This document shows, piece after piece, positions 54,393 through 64,000 of a stretch of DNA of 64,000 nucleotides. A model generated the notes under the pieces. It was given only the letters and a program-made list of their open reading frames with translations. It did no database searches and was not told the origin of the DNA. A program made the position numbers and the translations under genes. The DNA is from Planctomycetia bacterium (GTDB taxonomy: Bacteria > Planctomycetota > Brocadiia > Brocadiales > Brocadiaceae): NCBI GenBank assembly GCA_015075005.1, contig JABTVC010000004.1, positions 1 to 64,000 on the forward strand, read 5' to 3'. Each line of letters begins with the position of its first letter. Positions within the stretch are counted from its first letter, which is position 1.

Positions 54393-55576
54393 CGAATACA
54401 TTCTATCTCTGTACAAACACTGTGAGAACTAGAATCTATTTCAATAGGATTAATCTTTTTTTTCTTATCATCATAGATAAGTCTTACTTTTGGCTTAGAT
54501 AACTCATGGATATTTAATGAGGATACAACTCCTGTGAAATCTTTGTACATACCATTCTTAATTTTTATTTCACAACCGACCGGATACTTAGGCACTACAC
54601 TTAAAAAACAATCAACCAATTCCTTGTTAAATTGTGATCCAGCCCCACTTTTTATAATTTCGTAGACAAAATCAGGAAGTAGTCCCGGACGATATGGTCT
54701 GTCAGAACTGCAGGCATCATAAACATCTGCAAGTGCAGCGATTTCTGCGATCATGATCATCTTTTCCTGCTCAGTGTAAGCAACACCGTTTTTGTCAAGC
54801 TTATTAGTGCCTTTCAAGCCTCGGGGATACCCTGCTCCATCCTGTCTTTCGTGATGTTGATAGGGAATATGTGCGGAGGTTGTCCCAATTCTTTGAATGT
54901 CTTTCAGTAATTCATATCCATAGGTAGGATGTTGTTTTACCATATCAAATTCTTCTGCGGTTAATTTTCCAGGTTTATTAATTATCCTTTCGCTAATGAA
55001 GATCTTTCCAATATCATGAAGAAACTCACCGATCGTCATCTGTACCATCTTGTCTTTCTCAAGAAAAAGCCTTTTTCCAATAAGTAAGGATATTACCGCT
55101 GTATCAACCGAATGTTCGTAAGTATAATTATCAAAGCTCTTTATCGAATTTAATCCTGACAAAATATCCTGATTCATGATTTCATCAACAAAATAGTTAA
55201 TATCGTTACAAAGTTGTTTAAAGGCGTGGCTTTCCTGAAATGACTTTTTGACCTTTGGCGTGTTAATGCATTTTATAATAGATTCGGCAGTATCTGCCTC
55301 TATGTTTGCGATGGAAGACCTGGTTACTTGATATGTTTTAAAAATATCTTTTGTAGACATAATACGGATTTTCTCAGATACCGGATCTTCCAGGATGATG
55401 TCCGCGGTTTCTTCATCATCGACATAAATTCTTACAAATCCTCTGTTTTTCAACAGGTTGATATATGCATTTGTCAGCGCCACTCCTTTGTTTAACAGCA
55501 CTTCGTAATTATATCCATAAATTGTTTTACCAAGAATCATACCTGGCTCTGTATTATTCATATGTATTCTTCTCAT
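54389..55576 (-). CDS. HD-GYP domain protein
   Basis: 395 residues: an N-terminal region of about 140 residues of the kind found in HD-GYP proteins (EPGMILGKTIYGYNYEVLLN), then the phosphodiesterase domain with YEHSVDTAVIS, GEFLHDIGKIFI (HD pair), MVKQHPTYGYELL, HHERQDGAGYPRGL (the GYP motif) and EIAALADVYDACSSDRPYR. All metal ligands seem present, so hydrolysis of c-di-GMP is likely. A C-terminal tail of about 70 residues could bind a ligand (PilZ-like guess, unproven). It overlaps the malic enzyme end tail-to-tail by four bases. Confidence 0.9.
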   Translation of the reverse strand: MRRIHMNNTEPGMILGKTIYGYNYEVLLNKGVALTNAYINLLKNRGFVRIYVDDEETADIILEDPVSEKIRIMSTKDIFKTYQVTRSSIANIEADTAESIIKCINTPKVKKSFQESHAFKQLCNDINYFVDEIMNQDILSGLNSIKSFDNYTYEHSVDTAVISLLIGKRLFLEKDKMVQMTIGEFLHDIGKIFISERIINKPGKLTAEEFDMVKQHPTYGYELLKDIQRIGTTSAHIPYQHHERQDGAGYPRGLKGTNKLDKNGVAYTEQEKMIMIAEIAALADVYDACSSDRPYRPGLLPDFVYEIIKSGAGSQFNKELVDCFLSVVPKYPVGCEIKIKNGMYKDFTGVVSSLNIHELSKPKVRLIYDDKKKKINPIEIDSSSHSVCTEIECIR

Positions 55577-55750
55577 ATATATTCTGTATCCAAACCCACG
55601 TTGTTAGTTACTCATTACAATAGGAATTTAATCGATGATTTATAGAAGTATTCTAAATTTTTATTCTGCTATTATCGGACGATCTTTTGTCTTATTTAGA
55701 ACAGAATTGTTTTTCAATCAATCACTTTTATTAAAACAGGATAGTAAGGT

Positions 55751-57967
<2,217 letters not shown>

Positions 57968-58035
57968 TAATTATGCGCTACCAATCAGAGTTCATTTATA
58001 TTACAGGCGCTTATTAAAATTTGAACCTCTATCCT

Positions 58036-58362
58036 TTATCCTTTTTTATTTTGTATAATATCGTCTGCCCAGCTTAATGCAGCAACAACGTTCGGAAATC
58101 CAATGGTGCTGGTGAGGAGAATCATTGCATGATATATCTCCTTTGGTGTTACCCCTGCCACAAGTGCCCTTCTTACATGACTGTGAACAGCACCCTCGGA
58201 GTGTTCAGTTGCTGCAGCTGCAAGTTGAATGAGTTGTGCAGTCTTTTCGTCCAGGGGACCCTCCTGTTTAACAACCTTGCCAAGCTCCTCAACTGCATCG
58301 AAATATTTTTCATGTCGTTTTTTCAATTGAAGAAACTGTTTAGGTAATTTTTCCTTTGCCAT
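58036..58362 (-). CDS. AhpD/carboxymuconolactone decarboxylase-like protein without redox cysteines
   Basis: 108 residues from ATG 58362 with AAGGAG before it. Typical fold: LDEKTAQLIQLAAAATEHSE, GAVHSHVRRALVAGVTPKEI and IGFPNVVAALSWADDI. Peroxidase members carry Cys-x-x-Cys in the first helix; here that place reads EHSEGAVHSH, so a thiol peroxidase mechanism is excluded. Family members of this sort are common and of unknown function. Apparently monocistronic. Confidence 0.85.
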   Translation of the reverse strand: MAKEKLPKQFLQLKKRHEKYFDAVEELGKVVKQEGPLDEKTAQLIQLAAAATEHSEGAVHSHVRRALVAGVTPKEIYHAMILLTSTIGFPNVVAALSWADDIIQNKKG

Positions 58363-58545
58363 ACCACACTCCTTTTCAATAAGCAATTATACTGATTATA
58401 ATTTACGACAGGTAAGTGCTTTATTATACCATACTGTTGTTAAAAAATGGATGATAAATACTATTGAGTGATGTTGTTATTGAGTTTTATAAGGAGAAAT
58501 CCAGTTAAACACTTACGTTGATGAGACAAATCAATAAATGCCTGT

Positions 58546-59772
58546 CTATTTTTCTAGTCTCATACTTTTTTGTCTCACATCAAAAATAGTTTGTGGCCCC
58601 TGCGGATACTTCCCCTGGCTGACCATCCCCATCATATTGTGATCATGGGCAATACTGATACCCGGTCCATAATTGCACGATGAGCACCCGCGTTTGGAAG
58701 AAAAATCCGGGATCTTATACAAAATATCATATCTCTCACCCGACCCAATCAGTAAGGTATCTTTTTCGTATGGATAGCTTAATTTTCTTCCATCCGTACC
58801 AATTACCAATCCATGATATCCATGGGGATGCCATGCGTAAATATGGTTATATCCTACGGCCATTAATCTGACCAAAACCGTCTCGCCTTCGTAAGCAACG
58901 ATCCTTGTCTTGGGATCGTTAATCGTTGACAACGGGTTCGTTAAATTATTCGTAAATATTCTACCGTTCAGCATAAAATAATTCGACTTCCAGTCCAGTC
59001 CCCGTCTTATATTTCCTTCCGCCCTGAGCATCTCCATATATTCGCTGTCAACTTCACTCATAAAAAGGGTATATTCTCTGTCAAAAGTATACCCATAGAT
59101 TTCGTTAGGGGTTTTTTCAACAATCAAAGGGAAATACATGCCTGCCATGAGATGGTTCGTTGTGTCAACGTGGCAATGCCCCATATATGACCCTTCAAGG
59201 TCTTCTGGTATGGTTAAAAAATATCTGAATATTTCTCCTGGGAAAACAGGGGTATACGGCAAGTCGGGCACGCCATCAACAGCAGGTATGAGGTCCAACC
59301 CATGGAAATGAATGGTGTGGGCAACGTGATTAATACCCGAATGTTTCTCCGTTTCATACCATCCTGCATTGTGCAAAACAACAACATAATTCTTCCCTGA
59401 AGTAAGACGAATCGCGTCACCGGGCACTTTTATTGGGAGTAATTTTTTATCTCTTTCTTCTTTTGTTTTTATTTCTCCGACGTCAGAAAATTCCTTTGCA
59501 TGAGTAAACCCCCAGAAATAAATCAATTCTCCATCGGCCATTTCCTGATAACCATCCGTCACGTAAATATGAAATTCCTTTTCTACCTTGTTTTTATTCC
59601 GTAATCCAGAGAATTCCTCTTCTAGCTTTTTGTCACCGGGTATTACTATTTCTTCAGGATAAACCGCACCCGTAAAAGTAAACAGAAGTGTACTGAGGAA
59701 AAATAATGGATATTTTTGTTGTAGAAACATTGCAATAAATCTGGAAAAATTGTTTTTGATAGAAATCATCAT
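58546..59772 (-). CDS. Periplasmic multicopper oxidase
   Basis: 408 residues with a signal peptide (about 15-37, LLFTFTGAVYPE). Copper motifs: HFHG (155-157) in AHTIHFHGLDLIP, GHCHVDTTNHLMAGM with Cys200, His207 and Met212 suggesting a type 1 site in the first domain, AWHPHGYHGLVIGTDG (315-320) and AHDHNMMGM (376-378). It is shorter than three-domain laccases (about 500), consistent with a two-domain oxidase or nitrite-reductase-like protein. The substrate cannot be read from sequence; metal oxidation, detoxification or nitrogen-oxide chemistry are all open. No neighbour points to one. Confidence 0.85.
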   Translation of the reverse strand: MMISIKNNFSRFIAMFLQQKYPLFFLSTLLFTFTGAVYPEEIVIPGDKKLEEEFSGLRNKNKVEKEFHIYVTDGYQEMADGELIYFWGFTHAKEFSDVGEIKTKEERDKKLLPIKVPGDAIRLTSGKNYVVVLHNAGWYETEKHSGINHVAHTIHFHGLDLIPAVDGVPDLPYTPVFPGEIFRYFLTIPEDLEGSYMGHCHVDTTNHLMAGMYFPLIVEKTPNEIYGYTFDREYTLFMSEVDSEYMEMLRAEGNIRRGLDWKSNYFMLNGRIFTNNLTNPLSTINDPKTRIVAYEGETVLVRLMAVGYNHIYAWHPHGYHGLVIGTDGRKLSYPYEKDTLLIGSGERYDILYKIPDFSSKRGCSSCNYGPGISIAHDHNMMGMVSQGKYPQGPQTIFDVRQKSMRLEK

Positions 59773-59922
59773 CTTTTAATCCTCAATGAACAAACTAAAC
59801 CAAATAAACAGAGTTCTTCTGTGGCTATTTTTGTACTTTTTTATAACCTTGTGGCTTTGTGTCTGTTACTATTGTAATAATCTATCATGTAATAAGTTAC
59901 AACACAAGTTTAATTCTTGTAA

Positions 59923-60057
59923 TTCCGTTTCATTCCGAATGTACAAGAACTGATAAACATCCAGGATGTTAAAGGACAAGCAAAACCATATCAGGTAAAA
60001 CACCTGTTACGAATAATTGAACGATATAATCTGAAAATGGAGGATAAAGCGGAATGA
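59923..60057 (+). pseudogene. hicA: HicA toxin C-terminal stump
   Basis: After a stop at 59920-59922 one frame reads NVQELINIQDVKGQAKPYQV and KHLLRIIERYNLKMED, the last half of a HicA mRNA-interferase. Its TGA (60055-60057) overlaps the HicB ATG, the usual hicAB arrangement. The N-terminal part with the catalytic His (GSHH motif) is missing, so no toxin is made. Confidence 0.7.
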
Positions 60058-60272
60058 AAGATTATCATATCAATATATTTTATAGTGAAGAAGACGAAGA
60101 ATACATTGCGGATATACCCGATTTAAAACATTGCTCTGCTTTTGGCGAAACACAGGAAGAAGCCTTACAAGAAGTACTAAAAGCAAAAGAGGCATGGCTT
60201 GAAGCGGCGCGTACCACAGGCAAACCAATACCAAAACCTCGCTATCACCCGCTTATTTATCAGGATGCATAA
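60054..60272 (+). CDS. hicB: HicB-family antitoxin
   Basis: 72 residues: the HicB RNase-H-like fold NIFYSEEDEEYIADIPDLKH, SAFGETQEEALQEVLKAKEA, then KPIPKPRYHPLIY. No separate DNA-binding tail is present, as in the short HicB form. Intact, although its toxin gene upstream is truncated, so it may persist as an orphan. Confidence 0.85.
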   Translation: MKDYHINIFYSEEDEEYIADIPDLKHCSAFGETQEEALQEVLKAKEAWLEAARTTGKPIPKPRYHPLIYQDA

Positions 60273-60328
60273 ACTCAAGGTTATAAAACAACATTACTGG
60301 GCTAATATCTTGTTTATTTCGCCTTCGT

Positions 60329-62930
60329 TCATTCAATTGGAGCATCTCTTAAAATCTTATTAAGATCATTTGGATCAAATGAAACAGCCCAACTCCATTT
60401 CCCGAAACCGCCATGCTGATTAACAGCTTTACACCACTCGTCTAAGAATGCCCTTTTAGTTTTGTTCTGTTCGCTATCCTGTCCTTTGGTTTCAAGAACG
60501 AGATGTTCTCCCTTCTTCAATTTGACAATAAAGTCTGGGAAATACCTTCTAATAACTCCCTGGTAGTTGTAAAGAATGGCGTAACCTAAGTGGTCGTTCT
60601 TTACGAATGATTCAACCACACTGCTTTCGTTGATGGTTCTTGCCTCAAGAAATTCCCATGTGCTGTCAACAACGGTAAAATTGACATGTGTTTTTGTAAA
60701 GGCCTCACACGGCTTGCTTGTCCACCACGTGCGCACGTCAGCAGTTGAACGGATGGGGTGTTCCTTGTCAAAAACAGGGGTGAGTTGTGTCGTATTCTCT
60801 GCCCGTATTTCATTCCAGATATGCTGAATGACCTTGTTCATATTAAGCATAATCAGGATTCTCTTTCTTACTTCATCCTCATTGAACAATGGATTTTTTA
60901 TCCTGATTCTGTTATAGATTCATAAGGATCTAGTTCCAGTGGTTTGACTTTTTCCAGGTTAATAGATAGCTGTGGCTTGTAAATGTGGTCAATCCTCAGA
61001 ATGTTAGGGAATGAAATTTTGTGTTCCGCTTTTTGTTTAACAGGCTCAATCCTGGTTTTGGGTGTAGGCGGTAACGGCGGTGGCCCATCGCTTCCACTTT
61101 CATGAGGCAGGAACGTAAACGGAACGCCGAAGATGTTAACATACTCCGGTTCGAACAAACCGTCCTTTCCCACATCGTAAGAAGTTCTCCGCAACCCGCG
61201 ACCAACGACCTGTTCGCATAATAACTGGCTGCTAAACGCCCGTAACCCCATAATGTGAGTAACCGTTTTGGCGTCCCAACCTTCGCTGAGCATACCCACG
61301 GAAATCACATTATTTATATACTCTCCAGGTTCTCCACTCTTTCCAACAGTATCAACGGTACGTCTTAATAATTCTGCTTGCTGTTTTTTTGTCAGCTTTT
61401 TCTCTTTTGGCCGGGCATCTCCATCTTCCTCCTCTGTTTCTTCAAATGTAATGTCAATTTCCTCTGTTTCCGCTTCTGCTTTGTCTAAAATACTGCTGTC
61501 TATCTGCAATGTCTTCTGTGGATCGCATAAATCACCCAATCCGGCAAAGGATAGTAAAAAGGCATCGTGGTCAAAGGCATATTTGATGCGGGCTGAAGTG
61601 TACGTGGTGTTTGCGACGGTTATCATCACCGGCGGAATTTTGTGTCCCACCTTTTCCCAGTCGTCGTTCGTGGCCTTCCAGTCCTTACCTAAAAGCAGGT
61701 AGGCATTTTTGATGAGGTCGGGAAGCGGTTCGCCTTCTTCTGCCTTGCGGTTGATGTCATCCTTCACGGTGGCATCCATGTAAATGTGATACAGTCGTGA
61801 ACGCAGGTTAGCATCAACGTTAGCATCATCACGAATTACCCTTGGCGTTTTACCAGCCCTGACTCAATTGCGTCATTCAAGCCGAAATCGCTGACAATCC
61901 AGGAAACAATGCCTCTTCCGTTGCTTTGCCTGATGGGGCAAATGGCGTGGCCGATAAGTCAAAACATCAGATGATTCCTTGCCCGGTGAATCCTGTCAAT
62001 CCACCTATCAAACGGTGCTTTCTTCAATGTCTTCTTTCTTTACTCCTTTATTTTGCTTTCTGCCGGAATACGCCATGCATGATGGGCTTCATCGTTGATA
62101 ATGACAAGTTTGTTGCATTTGCCATATCGCCTAACACTTCCTGCACATATAGCATCACTTTTGGCGCCCCGTTTGTCAACGGTCCTCTTCTTTGCCAGTC
62201 TTTCTTCGCTGTCCCAGGCGAGGGTGTGCCAGTTGATGATTTTTACCTTGCCTTGCCGCAAGATTCCATCAAACCCGATGGAACGATGTTAAATTCTTCA
62301 AAGTAGTTTTCCTTGCCGAAGGGATTCAATACCGATAAGCGGTTGCGAACCGTCAAACCAGGGGCAACAACCAAAATATTTTTGGAAAACCGTGTGTCTT
62401 TACTATTGGTTACTTTATTCAGGACTTGCCATGCAATGAGCATACCCATGACAATGGTTTTGCCAGAGCCCGTGGCCATCTTGGTGCACCATCGTGAAAA
62501 GTCCCCACCATCGCTTTGGATGTCAATACCTGTGCGATCGGCCTCCGGCGCTTCGGTAAGCCATATCAGGGTTTCGATGGCCTCTAACTGGCAGAAGAAA
62601 AATCTGCGGTCTTTGCGTTCTTCGGGGTCTTGCCAGTGTTGCAGTAATCTCTTAGTAATACCGGTAACGCCCGGATAGCCCTGCTCTCGCCATTTCTTTA
62701 TTCTTGGACGGATTTTATTGACCAAATCAATTTCAATGAAAAGACCCGGATCATCAAATCCTTGTGCTTGTGGTGTGGCAACAACATATCCTGCCGGCCT
62801 GCGGCCTTCCTGTAAGACAAATTCCGCGTATCCGTATATATTCCCAATACTGTGTGTTCTTCGTAAGGGAATTGATGATGAGCTTGTCTATATTTTCATG
62901 GTTCTTGTTCAGTTGTCCCCGCTGGCGAGA
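60329..62930 (-). pseudogene. Type III-restriction-like helicase/nuclease gene, several frameshifts
   Basis: One long gene of about 860 codons in pieces, read downward from 62930: GRRPAGYVVATPQAQGFDDP across a shift, then KKWREQGYPGVTGITKRL; motif I MATGSGKTIVMGMLIAW (Walker A); NILVVAPGLTVRNRL; after a shift LVIINDEAHHAWR (DEAH motif II); VIRDDANVDANLRSRLYHIY; SVGMLSEGWDAKTVTHIMGL and CEQVVGRGLRRTSYD (motifs V and VI); finally a nuclease-like end RRYFPDFIVKLKKGEHLVLE (PD-(D/E)xK). Indels lie near 60895, 61850-61930, 62040, 62255 and 62730. A defence enzyme, now broken. Confidence 0.8.
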
Positions 62931-62933
62931 GGA

Positions 62934-63336
62934 TCAAGAGGTGGATTGCTCTATCTCCTGAATAGCTAAAGCAATGCCTTCTCTCACCTTCAATGCGCCT
63001 TTATACTTCTTCATCTGTAAATCGTAACACCTTAAATCCTGCTTCTATCAGATCTTTTTCCTTCTTTAAATCTTTTGCAACCGTTTCTTCTTAATGATGT
63101 GTTGATCCATCTACTTCAATTACCACTTTCAATTCTTTGCACATAAAATCAGCGATGTAGTTTAAAACGGGTCTTTGTCTTCTGAATTGATACCCGTTCA
63201 TTTACATTGCTCTTAATACATATTTCCACAAACATGCCTCAGCCTTTGTCATTTCTTTATGTAATCTGCTTGCGAAAGGCTGTAGGTATTTATTGTATAC
63301 GCAATTGTTAGTTTCATCAAACTGCACATTTACCAT
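62934..63336 (-). pseudogene. DUF559 endonuclease-domain protein, interrupted
   Basis: From ATG 63336: NKYLQPFASRLHKEMTKAEA and CLWKYVLRAM, then an in-frame TAA (63202-63204), then MNGYQFRRQRPVLNYIADFM, ELKVVIEVDGSTHH and, past a further stop and shift, GFKVLRFTDEEVYKG. This is the Vsr-like DUF559 fold with its Glu/Asp nuclease residues (IEVDGS). Such proteins often sit next to restriction genes, as here. Two lesions make it non-functional. Confidence 0.7.
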
Positions 63337-63420
63337 CTCCGTTATTTCGTGACACCTCCGCTAGCGGAGGACATCATAGGCGAATGAATTTCTTAGTAAT
63401 AATCTTCAAATTAAATCTCG

Positions 63421-64000
63421 TCAAGGGCTATACACCGGTTTAAAATCAATTACAGATTTTACCGTCTTTTTTAAGCTCATCGAATTATTCATCGCCGCCT
63501 TAATGTCCCAAAATTCATTTACAAAACTGATTAAAGCCCCATTGTAGTCAGGTCCTTGCCTTGCATCACTCTTAGAACTCGGCACAATTGCTTCACGTAA
63601 ACACCTGTTTTTTGATTCTTGGGCCAATTCTATCAGCCTACGCTTTGGATCTTTAATAGCCTCAATATCCAAAGAAATACCTTCTATTGCAATACCAAGA
63701 TACCTAACAAAACCATTACAATCAGCCAAAAGCCATGCCTCTACTTCACGCACTGCAATTCTAAAAAGAAGATTAGGGTGTTTAGGGTGTGGCAACCACT
63801 CTTTTATAAGAGTGGGAGGGCATTCGGAAGTATCAAGATCAGTAAGCACTAAAAATGGAATTCCTTTCGCCGCATTGTTAAAACCGGAGATGTTCTTTTT
63901 AAGATAACCAAAACCCCCTCGGCTATAGCAGGTTGATACCAAGAAGCGGTCTTCAGCAATGCTAAGTATTTTCTTTAAGACTGCTTCGCTAAGCTGATCT
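63421..64000 (-). CDS. DUF4276-like protein, 5' end beyond window
   Basis: 193 visible residues, open to base 64000 in this frame (DQLSEAVLKKILSIAEDRF upstream of the first possible start, TTG 63942). Features: GIPFLVLTDLDTSECPPTLI with an Asp-x-Asp of TOPRIM type, RIAVREVEAWLLADCNGFVR and IVPSSKSDARQGPDYNGALI. The combination is typical of DUF4276-like TOPRIM proteins that accompany AAA ATPases in defence loci. The partner ATPase gene would lie outside the window. Assignment is moderate. Confidence 0.55.
   Translation of the reverse strand, partial: DQLSEAVLKKILSIAEDRFLVSTCYSRGGFGYLKKNISGFNNAAKGIPFLVLTDLDTSECPPTLIKEWLPHPKHPNLLFRIAVREVEAWLLADCNGFVRYLGIAIEGISLDIEAIKDPKRRLIELAQESKNRCLREAIVPSSKSDARQGPDYNGALISFVNEFWDIKAAMNNSMSLKKTVKSVIDFKPVYSP

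Noticed and set aside
61268-61702. 144-codon plus-strand frame
   Set aside because: Ser-rich antisense of the helicase remnant.

Overview
The window looks like chromosome of an anaerobic ammonium-oxidising planctomycete (order Brocadiales, Brocadia/Kuenenia-like). The clearest marks are an octaheme hydroxylamine-oxidoreductase-like protein with a diheme cytochrome c partner and a cupredoxin-like protein (47.0-50.3 kb), an Rh-type ammonium channel (23.1 kb) and a periplasmic multicopper oxidase (58.5 kb), in AT-rich DNA. The assignment is inference from gene content; no rRNA or tRNA was found to confirm it.

Layout. 1-4.2 kb: small stress and sulfur genes (aldo/keto reductase end, two DUF488 proteins, hemerythrin, DsrE), already mixed with a folK remnant, a frameshifted uracil-DNA-glycosylase-like gene and a flavin reductase with an internal deletion. 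4.3-16.6 kb: an exceptional stretch of broken genes (ClC-CBS channel, rubredoxin, cupin, NDH-2, VOC protein, PPOX-fold protein, fosmidomycin-resistance-type MFS pump, rhodanese, arylamine N-acetyltransferase, AhpD-like protein, and on the minus strand an RND pump with its adaptor). Each is recognisable only by joining two or three reading frames. Parts of VOC-PPOX and of NDH-2 occur twice with different pieces missing. Local GC rises around 10.1-10.7 kb and 12-15.9 kb.

16.8-31.7 kb: mostly intact housekeeping genes. These are UPF0114 and a short DnaJ; cysteine desulfurase, rhodanese and MoeB (sulfur transfer); a cupin-SHOCT lipoprotein; the Rh channel; a GDT1-type cation exporter with one frameshift; trpC; thioredoxin with ferredoxin-thioredoxin reductase; an ISL3 transposase remnant; pyruvate kinase with NAD(P)HX epimerase; and a PAS-GGDEF protein. 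31.7-37.6 kb: a minus-strand run pdhA-pdhB-E2-lipB-kinase-lipA, so the pyruvate dehydrogenase complex and the enzymes that lipoylate it are encoded together, with a PI3/4-kinase-like protein between lipB and lipA and a 9-bp tandem repeat in front of pdhA.

37.7-46.9 kb: a ferritin-like peptide, MidA-type methyltransferase, NAD-dependent epimerase, an arsenite-methyltransferase fragment, a collapsed toxin-antitoxin pair next to an attC-like site, zwf, a universal stress protein and SulP transporter joined by a deletion, and hemC. 47-60 kb: the multiheme cluster, an M1 aminopeptidase, an ACT-malic enzyme with one frameshift, an HD-GYP protein, a DUF255 protein, an AhpD-like protein without cysteines, and the multicopper oxidase. 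60-64 kb: a decayed defence segment with HicB and a HicA stump, a broken type III restriction/helicase gene, a broken DUF559 nuclease and a partial DUF4276-like gene.

No intact new multi-gene system stands out. The points most worth following are the kinase inside the lipoylation/PDH operon with its repeat-bearing leader, the cupin-SHOCT lipoprotein, the octaheme/diheme/cupredoxin operon, and the gene graveyard. The graveyard's frameshift density must first be cleared of assembly error.
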